A stretch of 64,000 nt of DNA from Scortum barcoo (lineage: Eukaryota > Chordata > Actinopteri > Centrarchiformes > Terapontidae), in assembly GCA_023238725.1 (NCBI GenBank), contig CM041538.1, forward strand, positions 10,724,880 through 10,788,879, in the 5' to 3' direction. This document shows positions 25,175 to 36,600 of this stretch, one piece after another (position 1 is the first letter of the stretch; every line of letters begins with the position of its first letter). The notes under the pieces are model-generated. The model saw only the letters and a program-made list of their open reading frames with translations, made no database searches and had not been told where the DNA came from. The translations under genes and the position numbers were made by a program.

Positions 25175-25400
25175 CTCCAGTGCTCTCTCTCTCTCTCTCT
25201 CTCTGCTCGTTTCTCCTGTATTTCTCTCCGGACTCGGACAGCGGACTGAGTCGCTCCGTGGCTTCACCTCCTTCTGACGACACGACGACAACAACACCGG
25301 CAAGCTGCGTGCTGCGTGACGTCACCGCGTCGACAACGAGACGCAAATCTACTGCGGTGGCTCAAAGGGGACATGATGAATAAACGAATAAATAAAAAAA
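25175..25400 (-). promoter_or_regulatory. pgpep1: pgpep1 5' UTR and promoter with full CRE
   Basis: A perfect palindromic cAMP-response element, TGACGTCA, lies at 25317-25324 in a CpG-rich stretch about 145 bp upstream of the pgpep1 start codon. A (CT)n tract, read as (GA)n in the transcript, lies at 25183-25204, nine bases before the ATG. The CRE suggests CREB/ATF control. The transcription start is not resolved. Confidence 0.6.
25183..25204. repeat. (CT)11 tract in the pgpep1 5' leader
   Basis: Eleven CT units on the plus strand form a purine (GA)n run in the pgpep1 leader close to the start codon. Confidence 0.85.
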
Positions 25401-26069
25401 TAAAATACATTTAAAAAAAGAACTTCACGATAAAGAAACCGACTGTCGTACAACATAATGATCTCCCCGGGCTAATGAAGGTCAGTGTGAACTCCATCAT
25501 CCATCCGTCTGTATTTATTTCAGTCCTCTACTGCTGGTACTTTATCTTCTTATCTTAATGTGAAAAACATTATTTATTTTCTTTGGCCCCGCACACAAAC
25601 AACATATGACCGTCTTTATAAATACAGCTAATGAGAACAGTAATAGTTCAAATATGGAACAATGAATAAAAATAAAAAATATTGCTTTATTAATAATATT
25701 TTTAATGATCATTAAGAAATGTACTGAGAGACGACAACCAAGAGCGGATGTAGTTTTAAATCACGTTTCACCACACTGACTTCGTTTCGTTTAGTAGTTA
25801 AAGAGATGCGTTATTTACTCACAGCTAGTTATCTCTATCTCTTTTTGTTCTTCCTCTGTAAAGTGACTGATTTCCTAACTCACTGCGTCTGATATGTAAA
25901 CGTGTCTCAGCTCCTGACGGCAGAGGGCAGCACACGATCACACACCAGAAGAAGAAGAAGAAGAAGAAGAAGAAGAAGACACAGCTAATTAGCTTGGTGG
26001 GAAAATCGTGTCAGCGAAGGACCAAGACAGCCGAAGTTAGAAGTAAAATCAAAAAGAGATTCCGTCACA
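25401..26069 (+). promoter_or_regulatory. lsm4: Divergent pgpep1/lsm4 intergenic region
   Basis: This is the space between two head-to-head genes. The AT-rich middle shows no gene. An (AAG)n microsatellite is at 25948-25979, and the DNA from about 25990 to 26069 should contain the lsm4 start site and short leader. No strong TATA box is seen. Confidence 0.5.
25948..25979. repeat. (AAG)n microsatellite
   Basis: About ten AAG units roughly 90 bp upstream of the lsm4 start codon. Confidence 0.85.
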
Positions 26070-27833
26070 ATGGTAAGCATTTATCCTCGCTGTTCATGTA
26101 AAACTTGTGTCGTTGTCTTGTGGCGCTTCTGCTGCTCCGTTAACTGTGTTAGCAGCACTGAGGCCCGGTGAGTTAGCTTCGGCGAGTTAGCTCCGATGAG
26201 GTAACTGCAGGAGCTCAGTTTAGTGTGTTTAAATGTTTGTAAAGTCAACACACAGCTACAGAAATCATTAATAACCCGCTGCAGAGCTCATATGAGCTCA
26301 TTTCGCTGCCCTACAGAGCGCAGTATGGACGCATAACGTGGCGCCATGAAGACACAGAATTAACATAGAAACCCTTTCATCAGTGTTTTTAAAATATATA
26401 TGTACTATAAGAAGTTTAGTAGCTGGGTGTTTCATGGGTCCTCTATGTGGATGTCTGAATAGCAGCCGACAGTAGCTAATTCGTGAAAAAACAGTGGCGA
26501 TTGCAAACACACAATGTTGATGCTAAATAAGTCATGTTGGTAGTTTGGTTTATGCATGCTGACCTGTTGTTGTTGTCTTCTGTGGTTTTGCAGCTTCCTC
26601 TGTCTCTGCTGAAGACCGCCCAGAACCACCCGATGGTGAGGAGACACTGAGCTGCGGCCAAAGAGCCTCTGTTGTCCAGTTGAAGCCCTGTATCTATGCA
26701 CAATAATGACTGATTAATGATTTAACCTGTAAACTGTTTTTAAGCTGTAGGATCAGTGAAAAGGATGTTCACTTTGATTTTTAGTTCGATATTGAGTCAT
26801 GTTCTGTGTGCTGCTGTTCGGCCCTCAGTTTCAACTATTGTGATGTAATTTAGACAAACTCCTGTCTCGGCTACTTTCTGAACCTTGATATTTAATTGGC
26901 TGAAGTTCAGTGTGCTTGTTTGCAATCTGTGTTTTGTATTTTGGGCTATTCCATGAGAATACGCGTGCTCTAGCTTCTGTCATCCATCTTGCATTGCGTC
27001 AAGACTCTGAAGTTTTTTTGTTTTTTTTTAAAAATCTTTTCTCTCCTCAGCTGGTGGAGCTGAAGAATGGAGAGACGTACAACGGTCACCTGGTCAGCTG
27101 TGACAACTGGATGAACATCAACCTCAGAGAAGTCATCTGCACCTCCAGGGTACAACATGACTACAACTAACCATTATTTTATGTAGATCAAAACTTGAGT
27201 TAATGACATTTCTTTTGATTGAATGAGTCCACCAATCAGTTCAGCACTAATGCTCCAGTGTCACTATTTTCTCTGACAGGATGGAGATAAGTTCTGGAGG
27301 ATGCCTGAGTGCTACATTCGAGGGAGCACCATCAAGTATCTGCGAATCCCTGATGAGATCATCGACATGGTGAAAGAGGAGGTGGTGTCAAAGGGCCGCG
27401 GCCGTGGAGGCACCCAACAGAACAAGCAGCAGGGCAAAGGAAGAGGAGGAGCCGGCCGAGGTAAGTGGAAACGATTCCTGCTCATCAAGTCCAGCTGGGG
27501 TTTTTTTATTTTTAAACTGTGTTAAAAGAATTTTCTCTTTAATTAATGTTAGACTCTCTGATATCATTAGGTTGATTAAAACATTTCAAAACATCATGTA
27601 ACTGAAAAAAAATTCCTAAAGGTTGACATGTTGTGTCTCTTGATGTGTGAACTGTGGTGAAATAGTCACCACTGGGATCTACTTGAAAATGGAAATCTGT
27701 CTAAATAATAATTATTACTGTTTAAAAAAAATAACAGAGGTTTCTCTCTCTTTCTCTGCCTTTTGCCCTGTTATTTCTCTCTTTAGGTCTGTTTGGCGGA
27801 CGTGGCAGAGGAATGACCGGCCCTGGTCGGGGC

Positions 27834-27868
<35 letters not shown>

Positions 27869-27917
27869 GCAGGATAAGAAACCAGGCAAACCACAGGGAA
27901 TGAAGAACCAGCACTGA
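26070..27917 (+). CDS. lsm4: Lsm4, U6 snRNA-associated Sm-like protein
   Basis: Lsm4 is shared by the nuclear Lsm2-8 ring, which binds the U6 snRNA 3' end, and the cytoplasmic Lsm1-7 ring, which promotes mRNA decapping in P-bodies. Coding exons are 26070-26072 (only the ATG), 26594-26635, 27051-27149, 27280-27460 and 27787-27917, totalling 456 nt (151 aa) against about 139 in human. The Sm fold is clear: LKNGETYNGHLVSCDNWMN (Sm1) and ECYIRGSTIKYLRIPDE (Sm2). The tail is Gly/Arg-rich (KGRGRGG, GAGRGLFGGRGRG). It then has 13 consecutive Gln encoded at 27834-27872 (CAG with one CAA), which accounts for the extra length. It is the only gene of the four on the plus strand. Confidence 0.97.
27834..27872 (+). 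repeat. lsm4: In-frame (CAG)n polyglutamine tract in lsm4
   Basis: Thirteen Gln codons (five CAG, one CAA, seven CAG) lie in the last lsm4 exon, just after the RGG segment. The tract is in frame and probably length-variable. Confidence 0.9.
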
Positions 27918-28690
27918 CAGACAACATTACACCTTCAAGAGCACATCCTGTGATCCAGAGCGATGACTCCTTCAGTACGTGAAGTTAAAATAAACTCTCT
28001 GGTGTTTTCTTCTGCTGTGATGTTTGTCAGCATGGGTCACTGCAGAAATCACACAGGGAGAAGTGAAGTTGTGCTTTTGCACTGAATTTTGTTTTTTAGC
28101 ATCTGTGAGCTGGTATTAACATTTTTTTTATTATGACCATATACCGGTGTATCAGTCAGAGTTGACAGACTCCTCCTTTAGTATCAATTGAGAACAGGTA
28201 TCATTACAATTTTTCAAAAATATTTTACATCATAAATCACTGTATTATCCAAACACAGTTCCCCATCAGTTGTCACACTGGAATGAGGTTTTTATTTTTA
28301 GTTTGTTAGTTCTTGTGGTTAAGAAACTGCTCTGCCCCAACTTCTGTTGCATGAATATTTGTTTTAATGTGCTCTTTATTTCTGTGTCGTTTGTGAAGTT
28401 CTGTTGTTTGCAACCTTTTCGTTTGTCTGCTGCCGTCTGATCACGGCTGGTGTGCCAGTAGACCGGCAGTCCAGGGACGAGGATTCAGTTCCTGAAAATC
28501 AACACTTTTGTTAAAGCATTTGTAAGATGACACATTACGATCATTAGGATTTCCAGAAGAAAACAAAGATTCTCATATTCTTAAGTCTGAAATGGACCAA
28601 CGTGTGTCATGTTGGTTGGGTGTCATTTTATTTTTGTAACGAAAGACAATGTTGTAATTTATTTACACAAGAACATGAGAATAAAGCAAC
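27918..28690 (+). terminator. lsm4: lsm4 3' UTR and poly(A) signals
   Basis: The first AATAAA after the stop codon is at 27989-27994, giving a 3' UTR of about 90 nt. A second AATAAA at 28680-28685 could end a longer form of about 780 nt. Confidence 0.55.
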
Positions 28691-29876
28691 TTTTGTTAAA
28701 GTGGTCGTATCTGTTATTTATTTCTGTAACTAAAGATTCAGCTGCAGTTGGCTGCGATTGGTTCGTCGTGGTTTGTCAAAAGCTGGAATAGAATTATAAC
28801 ATCAACAACAAGCGTGTCCTTTTAAATTAATGATATTAGAATTCTTGATTTATATCCAGAGTCAATAATAATAATAGCGGGTTTTCAAGTCTATGATGAG
28901 AAGGAGGAAGAGAAATGTTCAAAGATCATGAAAACTTTCCAAATGCAATTTTGTACTCACCAGTAAAATCTCACCAGTAAAATCTAACCACTTTACATAA
29001 AGGATTTCATACTGAATTATAACACATTTTTTAAATTTATTTATTCATTTATTTGATAGCATAAATCTTACTTTGTGAAGTATTAAAAAGCACATTATCA
29101 TGCAAGTGATGAAAGGTTAAACTGGATTACTAAATCCTGCTTTGACTAATCAGAGTCTCGTATCCAGAAAAACAATGAACAATAAAAATCTCAATATAGA
29201 ATAAAATGACATTGTAAAAACTTGTTAAAATGAAATAAAACACATTACATGAAATAATAAAAAAAAACAGTTCAAGGCCAGTAATATGCAACAATAAACG
29301 GAGTAATTAAACGTGAAGTACTGTAGATTTCAAAATTAAAATAAATGAAGTTAAAAAAACATTCCAAATCATCATCAACTAGATCAGTTAACACAAACGT
29401 AATCATTCCCAAGTATATTAATATACTAACTAACTGCAGGCATACAGTTGCCAAATGTTGCTTGCTGTTCACAACTTTATGTTAACTCAGACACCTCTGG
29501 GTTTTCTTCTGTCAGCCTGTATATAGGCAGATATTGGAACCTTGTAACATGCATTTTTTATAATAGTTCTTCAAATGAGGCTCAAGCAGTACTTCTTTTT
29601 TGTTAATAGGAAAAATATTCATAAAAGGCAGTAAATTATAAGTTCACTCATGACGACATTAAAATAAACATACACTAAATAAACTGTGTATTCAAGGTAT
29701 CGTGTTCTCAAGCATGTGCACGCTTCATTGTTTTTAAAGAGTCTTAAGGTTATAGTTTTTACCTATCATATATAATTATCCCAGAAAATCAACAAAAAAT
29801 AGGAACAAATAACAAAGTACATTTTATAAAATAGTTCATTTCAAAACTTAAAAAGCTAAAAGAGTTCAGTAATGTT
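28691..29876. other. Intergenic DNA between lsm4 and rnf213
   Basis: Convergent genes end on both sides. The stretch is strongly AT-rich with no recognised gene. The first copy of a direct duplication begins at about 29560. Confidence 0.5.
29560..29830 (+). repeat. Direct duplication, copy 1
   Basis: This segment matches 30340-30600 in the same orientation with small changes. Shared blocks include CATAAAAGGCAGTAAAT, CTAAATAAACTGTGTATTC and GCTTCATTGTTTTTAAAGAG. The copies start about 770 bp apart. Confidence 0.75.
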
Positions 29877-30669
29877 TTTATTCTCATTTCCTGATTTTAG
29901 ATTTTCTAAAACTATAAAATATCAGCAAAGAGTGCATCCATATCCAGGACTTCAAACACCCCTGTAGTCACTCATGAGGGACGTCACACTATGAGCACAA
30001 TTTTCTTCGGTCTGTAACTGCAAACATGAGCAGACTGAACAAGCAAACATTAATCAGATTTATCAAAGATGTCAAACTGAAACTCTCTATTCTCTTCCAC
30101 ACACACCTGTGAGAGTGAGAGAGTACTAAAATATGTAAGAAAAATGAAAATAAAATGCCAAATGTTAAATATTATATCTTTTTTCTCTTAATTGTTTATC
30201 ATACCACCATATTTTTGTGGTCAATAGTAAAATAATCCATAAAAATATAAAAAAGGTAAGAATAATCCTAAAACAAATAATATGAAACACAGTACATGCT
30301 TGTCAAAAACATACAATATTTTTCTGATATGATCCTGAGATTTTCTTCAAACGAGTCTCAGACAGGTATTCTTAAAAATATTCTAAATATATTCATAAAA
30401 GGCAGTAAATCATCCATTTGCTCATGACAACACTAAATGAACATATACTAAATAAACTGTGTATTCAAGGCACTGTGTTCTTAAGTATGTGCATGCTTCA
30501 TTGTTTTTAAAGAGTCTTATGGTTACACTTTTCACCTCTCACACATGATTATTCCAGAAAAATCAACTAAAAGAATAGGAACAAATAAAAAAAAGTAAAA
30601 TCAAACTCCTCTGGTCTCTAGAAATGAACCTGATGAACTAAGATATCTTGAAACTCATCCTGTTCATCT
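29877..30669 (-). other. rnf213: rnf213 3' UTR (inferred)
   Basis: The first AATAAA on the minus strand below the rnf213 stop is at 29877-29882, giving a 3' UTR of about 790 nt. It would include the second copy of the local duplication. Confidence 0.4.
30340..30600 (+). repeat. Direct duplication, copy 2
   Basis: Partner of the 29560-29830 copy. It begins about 70 bp downstream of the rnf213 stop codon. Confidence 0.75.
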
Positions 30670-33600
30670 CTACATCCAGTCCTCTTTGGCTGTGACACAA
30701 CATTTCCAGGTCTCCACAATCTGGGACAGCTGCAGATTTTCAGGAAACTTTTCCTCCACGTAAGGAGGCACCTCCACCTCTTTACGTTCCAGGTAGGCAC
30801 CCACTGTGTCTTTCACACTGAGATGAAGCAAAACATGAATTTTAACACAGTTCTTTCTCAGCCCCACTCAAATGAAAGGTCAATGTTTGCATATAAGAAA
30901 GCTAAAAACTGATGATCCTACTGATGGTAGTTTTCTTAATTTTTAATTACTACGATTTACTGTTTTTTTATCTTTTACTGTAGAAGGAGATTTTTGCTGA
31001 TTATCCGTCATCTTTAACACTTGTTTTTAACATAATGTACAATACAAAAAACTAAACAGGTATAGGGGAGAGAAGCAATTAAAAACTGGAACTGGGCAAA
31101 TTCAGATTTAATTTCTGTTCTTTGGGACATCTGTAGTTGACCAGGGAGGAGACTGACAGGAGCCAAACACACATATTATCAGTACCCAAAGGTTTTATCT
31201 CTGGCTTACAGCTGTAGGGCAGCGTAGTCAAAGTTAATAAATATAAGTTAATAAATATGCCATTCCCCCAAGTTCAAATGTTTACTGGAAGCTTGTTAAG
31301 CCTCTAGAACTTTTATCAGTTTGTTCTAAAGTTACGTCCAACTATCTCAGCTAGATTACTTTTGGTTGTAGCAGCTCGGTTTTTCTGTAGTACTGATGCT
31401 TCACTACGACGATGCAGGTTATTAAATTATCAACATTATTTGAACTCTTCAAAAACGATCACTAAACCAGATTAAATTTGTTGTGTCTGGAAGCTAAAAT
31501 GCAACTATATCATTAAATACAGATTTTTTATTTATATCATTGTGACCAGTAAGTCTGTTATATGATAATGAATCTATGTCATATAAAAACTTGTTTAATG
31601 ATGTAACTAAACAAATGTTCATTGTGGTTCCACTGTGTCTTTTATTTTGGTAAAACATTGTTTTATTAAAATAAAAGACATTCTGATTAGTTACCATGTA
31701 TTGTGTTGTCAATTTTAGATGTTACACACATTTCCCTAAAATTCTTTGGGTTTTACATTGAAATAACAGGACAGTTGGTGAGTTTGAACAGTTTGGCTGC
31801 ACACATCACACACATCATTTTGGTTTAAGGGGTTGATTCACACCTTTTTTCACAGAATATGTATTGTGGCAGTATGGGGGAAAAGTTGCATTAATAAGGA
31901 AACTTTCTGATGCTGCTTAACAGGTTTACCTCCAGGTTGGATTGTAGGTTTTGATGGCCTGTGGGTGGCCCAGACTCAATAGGAGGAACTCGTGCAGCTC
32001 GAGCAGCCATTGGTCCACGTTTCCTCTGGACAGGAAGCCTTTCAGCTCAATCTTGTCTTCCTCTGTCAGGGGCACCTGGTACTCAGCTGGATACCCTGAG
32101 AAGGGCTCCTTTTAATAGAAACACGGAGTGAGATATCTTAGTATCCGAACACTGAAATAAGCTAATAAAATTAACAGAATGAATGAATGGAAATATTATT
32201 CAGGCAGGTGTAACAGGTGTAATACACATTGGTGTAGTAAATATTATAATGGGACGTGAGGATGTCTGCGATTTTGTGCTCTTTTTTTGCATTAACCAGG
32301 CAAAAAATGCAACACTTACCCTCTTGAGATGCATCATCTTTTCAGATTTGAGGGCAGAGAGGAGTTGCCACACACCAACACAGTGGCTGAGTTTGCATCT
32401 GCCCAGAGCCTAAAAAACACACAGCAGAGTAGAGCGTCTGTTTCATACAGGGCTTTGTTTTTGGATTTTGAAGGTATTATAAAGATCCGCGTTATTTTAG
32501 TAGATTACCTTATATTACTTATGTTTATTTGGATGATTGACATATGTAATGAATGGCAATTATATGATCTTTATGGTTTAAAATGTTGTTACGTTTATGT
32601 AGATAGGTGCACACTTCCTGTAGTAAGTTTAGTTTTTTAGGTTGGTGGAGTGACATGCTGCACGTAAGACACTGAAGTGATGCATCATTTTTGTTTTCAC
32701 AGTTGTTTTGTTTCATTGTGTTGGTGGCTAATGCAGTGACACTGAGTAAGTTTCCCTCATGGTTTTACTTTACTCACACCTTATTAAAGGATAGATTGAT
32801 AGATTGGAACAAAACCCACATTGTTTGTTCCGTGCTAAGATTTACTTGAAAGTTTATTTAATGTTTAGGTAAGGCAGTTTGAGTTGTGGATAAATTCAAA
32901 AGTTACAGTAGTTTTAGAAAACTACCACTTTTCTGACATCAGCTGTTAATTCTTTAAGGTAAAGAGGATTATATTCACACTCTAAAACAACTTCATTGCA
33001 GTTCTGCTGTTCAGAGGACTGAGAGTCAAAGTGTCTGTCACTTTACAGTGACATAAAATAAATGCCCCTCTGTATGTAGCCCTGTTTAGGAAACCTTAAC
33101 AATCACTCCAGACAAAGAGGTTGCATATGTACTGACCTTCAATATGTTGTGATCGATATGGTTAGCCATCTTCAGAATGTCCTGGAGGTAAATGTCCAGC
33201 GACATCGCAGGATCACCACCAGTCATTGAGAGGAAACCCAGGACCAGCTCCATGATCTTGAGCGCTTCACAGACTTCGCTGTAGGAGTCCAGGTCTCTGG
33301 ACAAGGCGTTCCGGGTGAGAGAGGACAGAGCGCTCTGAAAGAACAACAAAGTACGAAGTCTGAAAATGAAATATCTGCCAAAATGTTGACTCTTAATGTA
33401 ATAAAATGATAATTAGATATTTAGGTAAAACTCAAAACAAAGCAGCACATTGAAAGAATATAAAAATACACAGGCAGCATGTTGGATTGTACCTTGTACA
33501 GCCCAATCTATCAACTTTATCATTTTAAATATTAGAACTAAAACAATTAGTTGATTAACTGTCAACAAATATTTAATGAATGCAACAACAGTAAGTGATT

Positions 33601-36600
33601 AATACTATTTACCATTTATCAGGTAAAAATACAAAACATTCACTATTTTCAGCCTCTCACATGGGTGGATTTGCTGCCTCTGTTTTAAATTTTGTTGATT
33701 AAATATCAGTGAGTTTTGACATCAAAACAACATATTTTAAAGAACCTTTGTGATCAGATTTTTACTATTTTCTGATGCTTTATAGACAAAAAGTAAGTAG
33801 TACATTAATTGTTAATGAAAATACGATATGTTCAGTTGTAGATTTAGTAAATGTGCTTCTTTAAATGCGTGTAATATATATTTGTGTTTTTGATGAGGTA
33901 CATGTGAATTGTATAATGTAACATGTAGTCAGAAATCATAATTATTTTGCTTTTTGTGCAAAAGTAAAGTTTTATTCATTTACCTGAGGCACCCTTCCTT
34001 TAACAGCTTTGAAAATAGTGTCATAGTCTCTCTCTTGTGTGTTGACCAGAGTTGGAATCCCCTAAAATGAGAGTGAGTTTAGTGAAACAGGGAAATACAG
34101 AAATGTTTAGAGAGTGTAAAAACAGAGCAGATGCAGTAATGGCAAAAAAAGATGATATGATTTGCTTGTCTTGGTTGGCTGATGTGACACCACTGGTCTA
34201 GGAGAGTCTGTAACGTTCTGTGTAGCGCAAAGCATAATGGCAGATTGAGTCCGCACAGGCCAGGCAACACTGCACTGTGCTGGTTAAGTTTGTGTGTTTC
34301 TGTATTTGCTTTAACTAAGCCAGGCTGTTTGGACTCACTGTGCGGGTGATGAGGGGTTTTCCCTGCAGGAAGTGGGTGAGGATCTGCTGCTGGATCCTGG
34401 GCAGGTCATACTGTGATATCATCTCATGGCCACGTTCCAAACTGTACTGGCAGTTGGATAAAACCAGCGGAAGCAGGTCTTTCTCCAGCTCATAGCGGAT
34501 CACATGCTGCTCCGTTACCTCTGCCACACTCACCCTGTAACTGCTGAAGACGTCACAAAAGCAAATATCAGCTTTTATTCCTGGAGTGACATTTCTTTAT
34601 CCAAAACACAAAGGCATAGGTTCTCTTAGCATTGAGTTGTTCCAACTTCTACAGTACAGCAAACATGTTTTGCTACAAAATAATAAACTGTACCTGTTTT
34701 GCTGTTTTGCTAACAAAACCTCCTTCAATGTTCTCATGGGCACCATGGCATTTTTTTAAGATAGACTTGACAAATGGTTACCCTCTTTCAGGTACAATGA
34801 CATACCAACATTGTTAACACAGCATTTGGGAAAATAAACTGAAAATAAAATCTTCTGCTCTTTGTCAGACAAAAAAATGTTTTTATGGGGACTTCATGTA
34901 TGTTTTGTACCTGCTGTCCTCTCCAGTGTGGTTATCCACAGCTTTCACTAGCTCGTTGTGTAGTGTCACCAAGTAGCTGACCAGTCCTGTGGCACACAGG
35001 CCTGGACCCTGTCGGCGGGGCAGGAGGTACTGCAGGTCGCTGTTCAGGTCCAAGTCCTCACTGCAAAATTCATCTGGGATCTTCATCTCAGCTGTAGTTT
35101 GGAAAGGACATATGAATCATTTCTTATTTTTAATAAAACAATAAGTGCATATGAATTCTCTGCTTACGGTGCTTACAGGATAAGTGAAGCAATCACAGAA
35201 CTGCATTGCTCTGGTTACAAGTGCATTATTTACAGCTCACAGAGAAAACCAGAACAAAATAAAAGAGATTGAGACTCCCTTCACTGGTAAAGGGGGCAAG
35301 AGGATAAGTGCTTTACTTACTGCTGGTTACAGACACTCTGAGCAGATTCCATGTTTTCAAGAAGGTGTCGATGTGTTTCTCATACCATGTGTTCATTTCT
35401 GAAACAAGACAAAATATTTACTTAATCTGTATGACAAAGACAGAAAAAAACAAGAACAAGAAAGTCTATTAAAGTATATTAAATGTTAACATTTTTGAGA
35501 CAGACAAGGCTTTTGTGTAGTTATTGCCCAGAAATATCTCAAGCTGTACCTTTTTGTCTCTCGATGAACTCTCCAATGGAGCCCACTATCTGGTCCGGTA
35601 CGTTCTGGAACTTTCTCACCAAGCGTTTCTGCAAGATCAGGATGTCTGGAAGGAGCTTTATCTGCCGAAATTCCCTCTCCTGAAAAAACACAAATTAAGC
35701 ATTTGATAATCCTGCCGCAAAAAGCACAAGCCCCTCATCTCTGGGCATTTATAATTTTGCTGATCAAAATGAATGATAAGCAGTCAAGATGAAAAAGTCA
35801 TTTTTCATTTCACTAAAACTTTAAACAGGTAGTACTTTGTGTTTTTTGAGGATTACTGGGACAATAAATGTTAATCTCTAATACTTTTCAATCACACAGA
35901 TAATAATAATAAAAGCAATATAACTGGATTTTTCAATACTTCCCAAAATTGTTTGGAAATGACAGCATAATGAGTCCTGGATGTGAAACTTTTAATAGAA
36001 TCTACAGACAGTTTCATAACAATCTGGTAAGTAGTGTGATTTTACTATGTTTATGTTTCATGTTGTTTTTTTTTGTTTGTTTGTTTTTACCTGCCTTGCC
36101 TGTTGAGACAACAATAAAGATCTTAACTGAACTGAACTGAACTGAGTAGCTGTCATGACTTCTTCCTCTGGACCAAACTGTTGGATGGAGAGTTAAATTC
36201 ACCTTATGCAGGAACCTCCACAGAAGAGGCAGCTCCGCCTTTTGGTCATGCTGCTCCAAAATGTGCATGAGGCTGAGCAATGAGAGCCTCTCCCTGCAGC
36301 TCCACACCGCTGAGTTGTGGACCTGAGAGCCCTGTGGCAGCGACGTCAGGAAGGAACAATCATCACCAAAGGTTGTCCTCATGATGAAGTTGGAAGAAAC
36401 ACGGGAGTCTGTCCTGATGCTGCCCTTTGCTCCTTGCAGGAGTTGATCAAGATCCTAGACACAAAATATTGGTAGTAGAGGAAGGAGAGTTAAGCAATGG
36501 AAAACATTTGTTTTGTGCAAAAGGAAACTCATCATATAATACTTTAGTAATATGAAATAAGTAAAGTCAGTTCATTTTTACTCATTAGACATACCCATTT

